A program made the translations under genes and the position numbers. Below the pieces are notes generated by a model that was not told the DNA's origin, ran no database searches, and worked only from the letters and a program-made list of their open reading frames with translations. From an uncultured Treponema sp. (GTDB lineage: Bacteria; Spirochaetota; Spirochaetia; Treponematales; Treponemataceae), in NCBI GenBank assembly GCA_947167745.1, contig CAMVJE010000013.1:1-37261 (forward strand): DNA of 37,261 nucleotides, given 5' to 3'. Below, piece by piece: positions 9,049 through 16,826 of this stretch (position 1 is the stretch's first letter; each line of letters opens with the position of its first letter).

Positions 9049-9537
9049 TCAGCTTTCCTTGCGTTTGTATGAGTGGGCGCTGAGGGAGACCTTGCCGTTT
9101 TCCAGGTCTTCCTTGAAGTAGTCCATTGCGCACATGACAAAGTGATTCATAGACACATTTTGCATGGCACAGAAGGCCTTGAAAACGCTGCGCTCCCCTT
9201 TTGACATGGAGACGAGGAATTTTTCCTTCACTTCCCTTCTCGCCGGTGTTTTTGCCTGAAGAGGAGTTTCTGGGCTTGTTTCTGCAAGATTGCTGCCGTT
9301 GGAAATTTGTGACTTTTCCTCTGAAATGGCGGCTGAATTTGACTTTGGAAGGGTATTTTCACCAGATTCCGCCCTTGCGCCTGCTGAAAGCCCTCCTCGT
9401 GCCTCTGGAGAGGAATTTTCGCCTGTCTGGCGGACTGAGCCTTGCGACGAACCCTGCGAAAAATTACTGTTGATTGCCGCTTCCAGGGGATTTACTTTTT
9501 TTGTGGCGCTTGCGGTGAAATTTGCGGGAGCTTTCAT
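9049..9537 (-). CDS. ParB/ParG-like partition partner with ribbon-helix-helix C-terminus
   Basis: A 162-residue protein. Residues 1-105 are low-complexity, rich in Ser, Ala, Glu and Asn, and probably disordered. The C-terminal 50 residues (KEKFLVSMSKGERSVFKAF, then NVSMNHFVMCAMDYFKEDLE) read as the strand-helix-helix pattern of ribbon-helix-helix DNA-binding proteins. Its ATG overlaps the parA stop (ATGA, 4 bases), so the two are translationally coupled. The position after a short ParA suggests a centromere-binding partner like ParG, which binds its own promoter region and stimulates the ATPase. The role is inferred from context and the C-terminal pattern; the sequence itself is not closely recognised. 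Confidence 0.68.
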   Translation of the reverse strand: MKAPANFTASATKKVNPLEAAINSNFSQGSSQGSVRQTGENSSPEARGGLSAGARAESGENTLPKSNSAAISEEKSQISNGSNLAETSPETPLQAKTPARREVKEKFLVSMSKGERSVFKAFCAMQNVSMNHFVMCAMDYFKEDLENGKVSLSAHSYKRKES

Positions 9538-10286
9538 TTTGTCATCTCCTTGATGATTGCGCCGATGGCGTCGGTGGTTTCTTTTCGGGCGGTGATTGAT
9601 TTGTCAGAAATCGCGTTCTTCAGGATTTGAGCCTTGACGAAAGAAGTGTCCGTGGGAATGGTGAAGAACTGGGTGTCGTCGAAATTCTTCATGAAGTTCT
9701 CGGCGAAGAGAGACTGGAATTTCATTCGTTTGTCCTGCTGGTTGAGGATTACGAAGGAGATTTTCTCCAGCAAGTCCTTGCAGCGGATTTCCTTTGTGGT
9801 GGTGATTAGGTTCTCGATGAGAGTCTGAAATCCGTCGGCGGAGAACTGGTCAAGCTTGAGGACAGGAACGATGGTGTCGGCGCAGTTTGCAATTCCTTTT
9901 TCAAAATCACCGAAAGCCGGAGATGTATCAAAAATAAGATAGTCGAAATCTTTGAGGGCGGGAAAAACCGAGTCCTCAAAGGCATAGTAATTTCGCGTGC
10001 TGGAAGCGAAAGCCTGCAAGCCTCCGTTGATTGCGAATGTGGGCAGGAGGAAGAGGTTGTCGAAGTGAGTCTGGACGAGACAGTTTTCTACGGTGACTTT
10101 GCCGGTGAGGACATCGGAAAGCTCGTACTGAAAATCCTTTGCCAGCCAGGAAGAAGAATTCCCCTGGGGGTCGCAGTCGACCAGAACGGTCTTGAAGCCT
10201 TTGCGGGCAAGCTCGATTGCGCAGGTGACGGAAACGCTGGTTTTGCCAGTGCCGCCCTTGCGGTTTAAAAAGACGAATGATTTCAT
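9534..10286 (-). CDS. parA: ParA-family partition ATPase
   Basis: A 250-residue P-loop ATPase with the deviant Walker A motif KGGTGKTS (signature Lys10) directly at the N-terminus, plus VDCDPQGNSSSW and the YLIFDTSPAFGD motif. It has no N-terminal DNA-binding domain, so it resembles small type Ib plasmid ParA proteins rather than the long type Ia ones. It would segregate the replicon together with the overlapping downstream gene product. The start at 10286 is set by a strong ribosome site (AGAGGGGAT) and by the conserved motif beginning at once; the upstream open frame to 10409 lies in AT-rich non-coding DNA. It is the first gene of the par-rep operon. Confidence 0.93.
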   Translation of the reverse strand: MKSFVFLNRKGGTGKTSVSVTCAIELARKGFKTVLVDCDPQGNSSSWLAKDFQYELSDVLTGKVTVENCLVQTHFDNLFLLPTFAINGGLQAFASSTRNYYAFEDSVFPALKDFDYLIFDTSPAFGDFEKGIANCADTIVPVLKLDQFSADGFQTLIENLITTTKEIRCKDLLEKISFVILNQQDKRMKFQSLFAENFMKNFDDTQFFTIPTDTSFVKAQILKNAISDKSITARKETTDAIGAIIKEMTK

Positions 10287-10299
10287 GAAATCCCCTCTG

Positions 10300-10470
10300 T
10301 TCACGAAATGTGAAAAAATCTGAAAAAGTATATATTTATATTTATATAGTATTTTAGATATAAAATCAACTATGAAAATATCAAAAAATATGTGTAAAAA
10401 TATATGCAAAACGCTAGTTAAAAAGATATAGATATATAAAAAGATATATATTTATATAAATATAGCATAA
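10300..10470. promoter_or_regulatory. AT-rich parA upstream region with short repeats, candidate centromere/operator
   Basis: Immediately upstream of the parA ribosome site is the inverted repeat TTCAC-GAAAT-GTGAA (10300-10314). Beyond it lie very AT-rich blocks with repeated TATATTTATAT-like units (10329-10348, 10444-10462) and a repeated AAAAAGATATA (10420-10430, 10439-10449). ParG-type proteins bind short repeats in this position to repress parA and act as the centromere. No exact parS can be named. Confidence 0.4.
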
Positions 10471-10554
10471 ATATTGAATTTAAGGGCTGTCTAAATTTTT
10501 ATTTGATAAAGTTCATGCCTGATGTCGGAAAGGCTGATTTTGGCAAAAAATTCC

Positions 10555-10632
10555 GGCGCGGGATAGTAACGGCGCGAAGCGTTCCGAAGCGTAGCGAAGG
10601 AATGAAGCGTCAGCGGAACCGTGGATAGTCCG
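10555..10632. repeat. GC-rich repeat-like element
   Basis: Within the 407-base gap between parA and the next gene, a GC-rich block stands out from very AT-rich surroundings. GGATAGT occurs twice (10561 and 10623), and between the copies are several GCGAAGC/GAAGCG units and inverted GTTCC/GGAAC arms. It has the look of a dispersed extragenic palindrome and may mark the right-hand edge of the plasmid-like segment. The rest of the gap (10471-10554) shows no gene. Confidence 0.45.
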
Positions 10633-10655
10633 GATTTCAGGTAATGTCGCCCCTT

Positions 10656-10683
10656 TAAAGATTTCTAAAATTCTTGCCGATAA
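10656..10683 (+). promoter_or_regulatory. Sigma-28 (flagellar)-like promoter
   Basis: TAAAGATT (10656-10663) and a perfect GCCGATAA (10676-10683) match the FliA-type consensus, with one extra base between boxes (16 instead of 15 between TAAA and GCCG). The start codon of the small gene is 10 bases further on. Confidence 0.5.
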
Positions 10684-10693
10684 TTAAAGTCCT

Positions 10694-10885
10694 ATGGAAA
10701 ACAAAACTGAACGAACATTGTATAAAATCCGCTATGTGGGCGAGGCCTGTGATTTTTTTGAGCGGGATAAAATTTACCTTTGTGTCGGTGAGGTCGTTGA
10801 CGGTCCTCAGAAGGGCTCTCTTTTTGTAATTAACGAGCAGGGCGTGGACTATCTTTACGACGCAAATTCTTTTGAGAGGGTTTAA
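10694..10885 (+). CDS. Small hypothetical protein (63 residues)
   Basis: A short protein beginning MENKTERTLYKIRYVGEACD with no signal peptide or membrane segment. Its pattern (YKIRYVGE, then DKIYLCVGEVVDGPQKGSLFVINEQGVDYLYD) suggests a small beta-barrel or SH3-like fold similar to short proteins found in phage and gut-bacterial genomes, but I cannot name a family. No clear Shine-Dalgarno sequence is present; a GATAAT/GCCGATAA box lies about 10 bases before the ATG, so the mRNA may be leaderless. Function unknown. If the sigma-28-like promoter is real, expression would follow the flagellar/chemotaxis programme. Confidence 0.65.
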   Translation: MENKTERTLYKIRYVGEACDFFERDKIYLCVGEVVDGPQKGSLFVINEQGVDYLYDANSFERV

Positions 10886-10915
10886 TTTTTTCTTCCTAAA
10901 TTCAAGAATCTGCAA

Positions 10916-10921
10916 TATAAT
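10916..10921 (+). promoter_or_regulatory. TATAAT -10 box for the NfeD gene
   Basis: A perfect TATAAT ends six bases before the ATG at 10928, leaving no room for a ribosome site. This suggests a leaderless transcript. The -35 region is not obvious. Confidence 0.5.
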
Positions 10922-10927
10922 CTGCGT

Positions 10928-11395
10928 ATGACTGATTTTTTGAATTTGATTCTTTCTCATTTGCCCTGGTTTTGGGTTGCAATTATGGTAATCGCCCTTG
11001 TCTTTGAGGCGATAACTTTTTCTCTTACCACGGTCTGGGCGGCGGTTTCGGCTCTTTTAATGATTTTCCTCTGTCGCACTGCTCTTCCTTTCCGCTGGCA
11101 GCTTTTGATTTTCTTTGCTATTACGATTCTTCTTATGGTTTTTACGAGACCCTTTGCAGTCAAAAAACTCAAGCTGGGGCGTGTCACGACAAACGTAAAT
11201 TCTATGGACGGTCAGGAAGTTCTTGTCGTAAAGAAAATTACCCGCTTTGATAAAGGAGAAGTCCGGGCTTCAAACGGAGTTACATGGACGGCCATGTGTG
11301 CGGATGGAGCAGGGGAGGGTGAAATTCCTAAAGGCTCTGTCTGTCTGGTGGAGAGGGTTGAGGGTAACACCTTAATTGTAAAAACTAAGATTTAG
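10928..11395 (+). CDS. NfeD-family membrane protein
   Basis: A 155-residue protein with two or three transmembrane segments in the first ~80 residues (WFWVAIMVIALVFEAITF; LLIFFAITILLMVF) and a C-terminal OB-fold of the NfeD type (NSMDGQEVLVVKKI through GSVCLVERVEGNTLIVKTK). Short NfeD proteins usually pair with an SPFH/stomatin protein in membrane microdomain or quality-control roles. An SPFH gene follows two genes later on the same strand, supporting this. The next gene starts three bases after the stop. The molecular function of the family remains unclear. Confidence 0.87.
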   Translation: MTDFLNLILSHLPWFWVAIMVIALVFEAITFSLTTVWAAVSALLMIFLCRTALPFRWQLLIFFAITILLMVFTRPFAVKKLKLGRVTTNVNSMDGQEVLVVKKITRFDKGEVRASNGVTWTAMCADGAGEGEIPKGSVCLVERVEGNTLIVKTKI

Positions 11396-11398
11396 TAT

Positions 11399-12049
11399 AT
11401 GATAGTTGAATTAATCGGTTATCTCGGCTCTCTTTTAGTTGTCGTTTCCATGCTGATGACTTCTGTGGTGCGTCTTCGTATTATAAATACGATTGGAAGC
11501 TCTATCTTTACGGTTTATGCCCTGCTGATTCATTCTTACCCGACGGCGGCGATGAATGGCTGTCTGGTTCTCATCAATCTCTACAACATCTTCCGCCTGT
11601 ATAAAAATGTCCGCCGTTATTCCATTCTGAGACTGTCTCCGTCGGACGGTTTTGTGAGATTCTTCCTTAATAAATATGAGCTGGACATGAAGCGTTTTTT
11701 CACTCAGGTCAATAAGAATCTCCTTTATGATTATACCTGCCTTGTATGCCATGACTCAAACCCTGTAGGAATTTTACTTGCAAAGACCGGAGAGGATAAC
11801 AGTCTGAACATTTACATTGATTATACGATTCCGTCTTACAGGGATTGCTCTGTCGGCAAGTATCTGTACGAGAGCCTTTCAAAGGAGCCTTTTAAAAAAC
11901 TCGTTGCGCTTAATGCGGGGGATGGTCATGTCGATTACCTGAAGAAAATGGGCTTCGTGGAGAAAGACGGGCATTTTGAGAAGGAAGTGGAATTTCAGAA
12001 TTTTTCAACAGAGGAAAAGACTGTAAGGCGGCCAATTACAGAAGACTGA
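11399..12049 (+). CDS. YgjV-like membrane domain fused to a GNAT-like domain
   Basis: A 216-residue protein. Residues 1-70 are hydrophobic and resemble the YgjV-type inner-membrane family (ELIGYLGSLLVVVSMLM; SSIFTVYALLIHSYPTAAMNG). Residues ~75-190 look like a GNAT acetyltransferase: YDYTCLVCHDSNPVGILLA, a beta-strand region, then YRDCSVGKYLYESL in place of the acetyl-CoA loop and YLKKMGFVEKDGHFEKE near the end. The canonical R/Q-x-x-G-x-G/A loop is weak (DCSVGKYL), so activity is uncertain. It sits three bases after nfeD and 73 bases before the SPFH gene, suggesting a membrane-linked role. Neither the substrate nor the biological role can be read from sequence. Confidence 0.72.
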   Translation: MIVELIGYLGSLLVVVSMLMTSVVRLRIINTIGSSIFTVYALLIHSYPTAAMNGCLVLINLYNIFRLYKNVRRYSILRLSPSDGFVRFFLNKYELDMKRFFTQVNKNLLYDYTCLVCHDSNPVGILLAKTGEDNSLNIYIDYTIPSYRDCSVGKYLYESLSKEPFKKLVALNAGDGHVDYLKKMGFVEKDGHFEKEVEFQNFSTEEKTVRRPITED

Positions 12050-12066
12050 AAAAAAAGAAAATTCTC

Positions 12067-12095
12067 TTTATAAAAATAAAAATGAGCATTATAAT
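12067..12095 (+). promoter_or_regulatory. Promoter of the SPFH gene
   Basis: TTTATA (12067-12072), 17 bases, then TATAAT (12090-12095). A good AAGGAG ribosome site follows at 12111-12116, 6-9 bases before the two possible ATG codons. Confidence 0.5.
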
Positions 12096-12122
12096 AGAAG
12101 TGATTTTTTAAAGGAGTTTTTT

Positions 12123-13013
12123 ATGATGATTCCCGTTTTGGTTGTCGTTCTTTTTGTATTTTTTGTAATCATTGTAGCCAATGTTCGTGTTGTGCCCCAG
12201 TCACGGGCCTGCATTATTGAGCGTTTGGGTGCGTATTACACAACATGGCAGGTCGGCTTTCATGTTAAGCTGCCTTTTATCGACCGGATTGCCAATTCTA
12301 TGTCACTCAAAGAAAAGGTCATGGATTTTCCGCCTCAGCCGGTCATCACAAAAGATAATGTTACGATTCAAATTGATACGGTAGTCTACTGTCAGGTTAC
12401 AGATCCAAAACTTTACACTTACGGAGTAGAAAGCCCTAATTTTGCTCTTGAAAATCTTACTTCAACGACAATTCGAAACATCATTGGTGAACTTGAACTG
12501 GACGAAACGCTTACCAGCCGCGATGTAATCAATACAAAAATGCGCAGTATTCTTGATGAGGCAACAGATCCCTGGGGAATTAAAGTCACCCGAGTTGAAG
12601 TTAAAAATATCGATCCGCCTAAAGCAATCCAGGAAGCGATGGAAAAGCAGATGCGGGCTGAACGGGAACGCCGTGAGCAGATTTTGATTGCCGAAGGTCA
12701 TAAGCAGAGCGCAATTCTTGAGGCCGAGGGTAAAAAGCAGGCTACGATTCTTGAAGCAGAAGCTCAGAAAGAAGCTGCCGTACAAAAGGCAAAGGGAGAG
12801 GCTGAGGCAATTCTTGAGGTTCAGAAAGCAACTGCTCAGGGTATTCAAATGATAAAAGAAGCTGGAGCTGACGAGTCAGTCATAAAACTCCGAAGTCTTG
12901 AGGCATTTGAGGCTGCAAGCAAAGGAGCGGCTAATAAAATCATAATTCCGTCAGACATTCAGAACATGGCGGGATTTTTGACCAGTGTGAAAGAATTGGT
13001 AAAAGGAAACTAA
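12123..13013 (+). CDS. SPFH/band 7 (stomatin, QmcA-like) membrane protein
   Basis: A 296-residue protein with an N-terminal membrane anchor (about 3-22), an SPFH domain (VRVVPQSRACIIERLGAYY... VTIQIDTVVYCQVTDPKLYTYGV; RNIIGELELDETLTSRDVIN) and an Ala/Glu-rich coiled coil (about 165-240, repeated AILEAEGKKQATILEAEAQK units). This architecture is that of stomatin-like microdomain scaffolds such as QmcA, which act with NfeD proteins. NfeD lies two genes upstream. Translation may begin at the first or second of two tandem ATGs; the second has better spacing from AAGGAG. The only odd feature is the tiny membrane gene immediately downstream. Confidence 0.93.
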   Translation: MMIPVLVVVLFVFFVIIVANVRVVPQSRACIIERLGAYYTTWQVGFHVKLPFIDRIANSMSLKEKVMDFPPQPVITKDNVTIQIDTVVYCQVTDPKLYTYGVESPNFALENLTSTTIRNIIGELELDETLTSRDVINTKMRSILDEATDPWGIKVTRVEVKNIDPPKAIQEAMEKQMRAERERREQILIAEGHKQSAILEAEGKKQATILEAEAQKEAAVQKAKGEAEAILEVQKATAQGIQMIKEAGADESVIKLRSLEAFEAASKGAANKIIIPSDIQNMAGFLTSVKELVKGN

Positions 13014-13014
13014 A

Positions 13015-13134
13015 ATGATGGTGATTATTGCAGATGTAATTATTGGCATATTTTCACTTGTATTTTTAATTTTGTTTATTGTGTTTGGAATAAAGTTAAT
13101 AAATGCCGTGATTAATTGGTTAAATCGACACTAA
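13015..13134 (+). CDS. 39-residue single-pass membrane peptide
   Basis: A short frame starts one base after the SPFH stop codon, with AAAGGAAAC as ribosome site inside the end of the SPFH gene. It reads MMVIIADVIIGIFSLVFLIL, then FIVFGIKLINAVINWLNRH: one long hydrophobic helix ending in a short polar, basic tail. The chemoreceptor gene follows 15 bases later with its own AGGAAAGAG site. The tight spacing, ribosome site and clean transmembrane pattern support a real gene. It could be a small partner of the SPFH protein. Function is unknown. Confidence 0.65.
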   Translation: MMVIIADVIIGIFSLVFLILFIVFGIKLINAVINWLNRH

Positions 13135-13149
13135 TATAGGAAAGAGAAA

Positions 13150-15234
13150 ATGAAAAATAAAAAATACATGTCACTTCAGAGCGAGCTTTTGGTTGGAACA
13201 ATCGGATCTATGCTGATTGTCGCAATCTTTTTGAGCATCTCCTACATTTTTGTTTTAAGGAACATCCTTAATAAATCCACAGTCAAATCCGTTAATCAGA
13301 CAATGGAAACGCTGAATGGTGAGATTTCGGGTATTTTGGGTGAATATAATGACATGGTAATAAATCTATCGAATGTCATTCCGGCCCTAAATGGTAACCG
13401 CACTTTAATGAAAGAAGTTATTCAAAGCATGGGAAAGGATTTATCATCTGATACACTTTTGTACTATGCTACGGCTGAGCAAATCTGGGATGGCGGCACC
13501 CTTATTTCTCATTCCGGCTGGGAGGCTCCCGGTGATTTTGACATGCAGTCCCGCCTCTGGCATAAAAATGCCGTCTCAAACCTCAACAAAATCTGCTATA
13601 CAGAACCTTTTAATGATGTGAATACAGGTAAAATCATCGTTACAATAAGTTACCGTGTTCTTGATAAAAGTGGCTCCCTCATCGGTGTTTCTGCATTCGA
13701 CATAGTTCTTGACGGTCTTTCTGAGGCTGTAAAAAACATTACTCTTTCTGAGCACAGTAAAATTAACCTTATTACAAGAGAAGGTTTTTATCTTACCAAC
13801 AGTGATTCTTCTGCCATTATGAGCAGAAATTATTTTGATGAAATTTCATTCAAGAAGTATTCAAAATCTTCTTATCTTGACGGAAATTCAAAATCTTTCA
13901 TTGAGGGAGATACTTTCTATGGTATTCAGCAGATTGACGGCACTGACTGGTTCATCGTTGCTGACGGTCCTGTTGGGGATTTCTCCAGTGAATACATGAT
14001 GATTGTACTTCAGGTTCTTGGAACCCTTGTGGTAATCATTATCGCGATGATTATTATTGATATCGTCATTTCAAACCGAGTCTCAAAATGCTTTAAAGTC
14101 ATGGCAGATGGTTGTGATGCAATCGCTCACGGTGACTTCTCTCGAAAATACCCGGATTTCTTTACGAAGGAAGCTTCCATGCTGGCAAAGGGGTTCAATA
14201 CATTCTCAGAAAGGCTTAAGGGAATCATTGAGAGTATGAAACAGTCCAAGGTGTCCCTCGCAAAGGCCGGTGAGGCACTTAATGACGGAACTAAAAACAC
14301 ACAGGCTGCAATTACGCAGGTTCTTTCAAATATCAGCAGCATGAGCGGAAATCTTAAAAAACAGACCGATAGCGTTGATCAGACTTCCGGCAGTATGAAT
14401 GCGGTTCTTGCCAATATCCGTTCCCTTGAAAATCTTGTTGATTCACAGTCACAGTCTGTCCAAGGTGCTTCAGGTGCTGTCGAAGAAATGATTGCTAATA
14501 TCGGCGAAGTAAACCGCTCTGTCGACAAAATGGCATCTTCTTTCGGTCTTCTTGCAAATGACGCAGAAAATGGCGCAAAGACCCAGAGCGAGCTTCAGGA
14601 AAAAATCGGTGACATTGAAACTCAGTCTAAACTTCTGAGTGAAGCAAACACCGTCATCGCAAATATCGCAAGCCAAACAAATCTTCTCGCTATGAATGCG
14701 GCAATCGAAGCGGCTCATGCAGGAGAGGCAGGAAAGGGCTTTGCTGTCGTTGCAGACGAAATCCGAAAACTTTCAGAAACTTCTACAACTCAGTCAAAAA
14801 CAATTGGTGACCAGCTTGGCAGAATCCAGAGCACAATCGGCACTGTCGTAGAGGCAACTCAGAAGGGTGTTCAGGGCTATGCACATCTTGCAAGTGAAAT
14901 TCAGGAAACAGACATGCTGGTTCAGCAGATAAAGGCCGCAATGACAGAACAGCAGGAGGGATCAGCACAGATTACTGACGCACTCCGCACTTTGAATGAC
15001 AGTTCTCAGCAGGTTCAGCAGGCCTCACAGTCGATGACGGCTGCAGGTCGCACTATCATGGAGCAGGTTGGTGCCCTTCAGAACGAGACAAATGCAATGA
15101 GAAGCGGCATGAATGAAATGAGCGCAAGTGCAGAGCAAATCAGCGAAACAGGTTCTGCCTTGAGCGAAATTTCTTCTATAATGGAGCATTCTATTACAGA
15201 AATTGGCCGGCAGGTTGATCAGTTTGAGTCATAA
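13150..15234 (+). CDS. Methyl-accepting chemotaxis protein, dCache type
   Basis: A 694-residue chemoreceptor. Transmembrane helix 1 (about 12-37), a periplasmic dCache-like sensor (about 38-280), helix 2 (about 282-307), HAMP (about 308-360) and a long cytoplasmic signalling coiled coil follow in order. The hairpin tip that contacts CheA/CheW is well conserved ([20 protein letters not shown], then [18 protein letters not shown], near 505-545). There is no C-terminal pentapeptide tether for CheR. It would sense an unknown small ligand and direct periplasmic flagellar motility. The gene is close to the SPFH group upstream (15 bases after the small peptide) and to a P83/100-family gene 18 bases downstream. 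Confidence 0.95.
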   Translation: MKNKKYMSLQSELLVGTIGSMLIVAIFLSISYIFVLRNILNKSTVKSVNQTMETLNGEISGILGEYNDMVINLSNVIPALNGNRTLMKEVIQSMGKDLSSDTLLYYATAEQIWDGGTLISHSGWEAPGDFDMQSRLWHKNAVSNLNKICYTEPFNDVNTGKIIVTISYRVLDKSGSLIGVSAFDIVLDGLSEAVKNITLSEHSKINLITREGFYLTNSDSSAIMSRNYFDEISFKKYSKSSYLDGNSKSFIEGDTFYGIQQIDGTDWFIVADGPVGDFSSEYMMIVLQVLGTLVVIIIAMIIIDIVISNRVSKCFKVMADGCDAIAHGDFSRKYPDFFTKEASMLAKGFNTFSERLKGIIESMKQSKVSLAKAGEALNDGTKNTQAAITQVLSNISSMSGNLKKQTDSVDQTSGSMNAVLANIRSLENLVDSQSQSVQGASGAVEEMIANIGEVNRSVDKMASSFGLLANDAENGAKTQSELQEKIGDIETQSKLLSEANTVIANIASQTNLLAMNAAIEAAHAGEAGKGFAVVADEIRKLSETSTTQSKTIGDQLGRIQSTIGTVVEATQKGVQGYAHLASEIQETDMLVQQIKAAMTEQQEGSAQITDALRTLNDSSQQVQQASQSMTAAGRTIMEQVGALQNETNAMRSGMNEMSASAEQISETGSALSEISSIMEHSITEIGRQVDQFES

Positions 15235-15252
15235 GTTTACAAAGGAAAGACT

Positions 15253-16749
15253 ATGAAAAAATTGTGTACGATTGTTGGGATTTTTCTGATTTCATCTTTG
15301 GGATTCTCAATTGATGTCAATAAAGATGAATTACAGTCAGCCAGCGGGGATGCCGTAAAATTTGAAAACTACGGTGGACCCCATGCGGTAATTGAAAGCG
15401 CAGACGCAATTACTGGAATTGGTATTTCGCTGGGTAATGAAGTTGCCGCAGATATTGAAAATCCTCTTTCAGTGCAACCGTACGCAAAGTATTCTGTTTT
15501 TCATGTTGTAGGTTCCCCGGAAGAGCAGGGCCTTGATGCAGATATTTTCTGCCTGAACGCAAATGCCATGGTTGACCATATCAATAATCTTCGCAGAATC
15601 ATTACGGGCTATCTTATGTCAGCCTATGCATATTCAAAAGAAGATGCCGAGACGCTTTCTATCTTTGTTACGGTCTACAATGCAGTTTATCGCGGTCAAC
15701 TTTCAAATTTTTCTTCAAAATACAAAAAATCAGTTCTTACATACCTTACGGAAGAATCTGTCGGTTTAAGTACGAACTGGGAGGAATGGGCTGGTAAAAC
15801 TCAGATTGTAATTCCTCTGGGGGTTCTTGCTCAGGGAGAGGCTTCAATTGATACTTCGGTTATCAGTGACGATAAGGTAATTGAGGCTTTGCGTGCCGAA
15901 GATGATAAAAATGTTGATGTCCGCGAAAAACTTACTGAAATAAAAGAAAAAGAAGCTGGTGATGCCAGCGAAAAAGCAAAAACGGCTCAGAAAGAAGCCG
16001 CACAGGAAAAGAAAGACGGCAAAACAGAGCAGGCTGCTGAAAGTGCAAAAAAAGCTACAGAGCAGCAGAAAGTTGCAGATCGTAAGACAGAAGAAGTAAA
16101 AACTGAGCGAGAAACAATCGCAAAAGATAAAGAAGAAGTTAAAAAGGCTGAGTCTGCACAGAGTGCGGAAGCTGTTGAAAAATATCTGACAAGTCTCTTT
16201 ATCGTTGATGAAAAGAATAAATTATACTCTCTGATGACGGTTAATCCCAAAAACGGTCAGGTTGTTCGAAAGTCAGATTTAAAGCAGATTCGCGAAAAGA
16301 ATATTTTCCCGGTTACAGATGTAACTGTTCAGCGTGAAAGCGGGGAATCTGCTTCATATGCAGAATTGTTCCTGGCAGTCTGCGGAGTTAAAGACAAGCG
16401 GTCTGCAATAAAGCTATGCCTGATAGATGCCGGAGACCTACAGATTCAAAAACAGAGTGAAGAGACTCTTTCTGAATCTTCTCCATTGATTAAGCATGGT
16501 GATGAATTTTATGTGATTATCGCAGAAGAAAAAAATTATTATCTTGCATCTTATGACAAAAATTTAACGCTCAAAAAGAAGAGTTCCATTGCAATCAATG
16601 GTGCAAGCCCCCTTAATATTTACAACGAGGGTGTTCTTGTAACGGATGCAAAAGGAAATCCGGTTCTGCTTCAGCATTCAAATTTTGCTTCTGTTTGGAA
16701 TGCAAGTGCTGCCGGAAGTGGAAATACACGGACTGCAGATGTAAAATAA
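15253..16749 (+). CDS. P83/100-family exported antigen-like protein
   Basis: A 498-residue protein with a signal peptide (MKKLCTIVGIFLISSLGFS). The N-terminal domain (FENYGGPHAVIESADAITGIGISLGNEVA; PYAKYSVFHVV) matches the spirochete P83/100 antigen family. Residues ~215-310 are a Lys/Glu/Ala-rich coiled coil (EKAKTAQKEAAQEKKDGKTE and similar), and the C-terminal third looks like a beta-rich repeat domain (SLMTVNPKNGQVVRKSDL; VLVTDAKGNPVLLQHS). This three-part plan is typical of the family, which is largely limited to spirochetes and so supports the taxonomic guess. Function is unknown, and it probably sits in the periplasm. A strong terminator follows. Confidence 0.87.
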   Translation: MKKLCTIVGIFLISSLGFSIDVNKDELQSASGDAVKFENYGGPHAVIESADAITGIGISLGNEVAADIENPLSVQPYAKYSVFHVVGSPEEQGLDADIFCLNANAMVDHINNLRRIITGYLMSAYAYSKEDAETLSIFVTVYNAVYRGQLSNFSSKYKKSVLTYLTEESVGLSTNWEEWAGKTQIVIPLGVLAQGEASIDTSVISDDKVIEALRAEDDKNVDVREKLTEIKEKEAGDASEKAKTAQKEAAQEKKDGKTEQAAESAKKATEQQKVADRKTEEVKTERETIAKDKEEVKKAESAQSAEAVEKYLTSLFIVDEKNKLYSLMTVNPKNGQVVRKSDLKQIREKNIFPVTDVTVQRESGESASYAELFLAVCGVKDKRSAIKLCLIDAGDLQIQKQSEETLSESSPLIKHGDEFYVIIAEEKNYYLASYDKNLTLKKKSSIAINGASPLNIYNEGVLVTDAKGNPVLLQHSNFASVWNASAAGSGNTRTADVK

Positions 16750-16815
16750 AAAAAAGGATGACCGGAAGTTCTGTCATGTAATGATACAATGAACTTTCAG
16801 GTCATCCTTTTTTTA
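16748..16815. terminator. Bidirectional intrinsic terminator
   Basis: AGGATGACC (16755-16763) pairs with GGTCATCCT (16800-16808), and the stem can extend inward with GGAAGTTC/GAACTTTC. The stem is flanked by an A-run on the left and a T-run on the right, so it can end both the P83/100 gene (plus) and the SDR gene (minus). Confidence 0.85.
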
Positions 16816-16826
16816 TCAAAATCAGA

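Noticed and set aside
10287..10409. N-terminal extension of ParA
   Set aside because: Very AT-rich, low-complexity translation; the Walker A motif belongs at the N-terminus and the AGAGGGGAT site marks the start at 10286.
10655..10960. 101-codon minus-strand frame
   Set aside because: Antisense to the 63-residue gene and its promoter, with no recognisable protein features.
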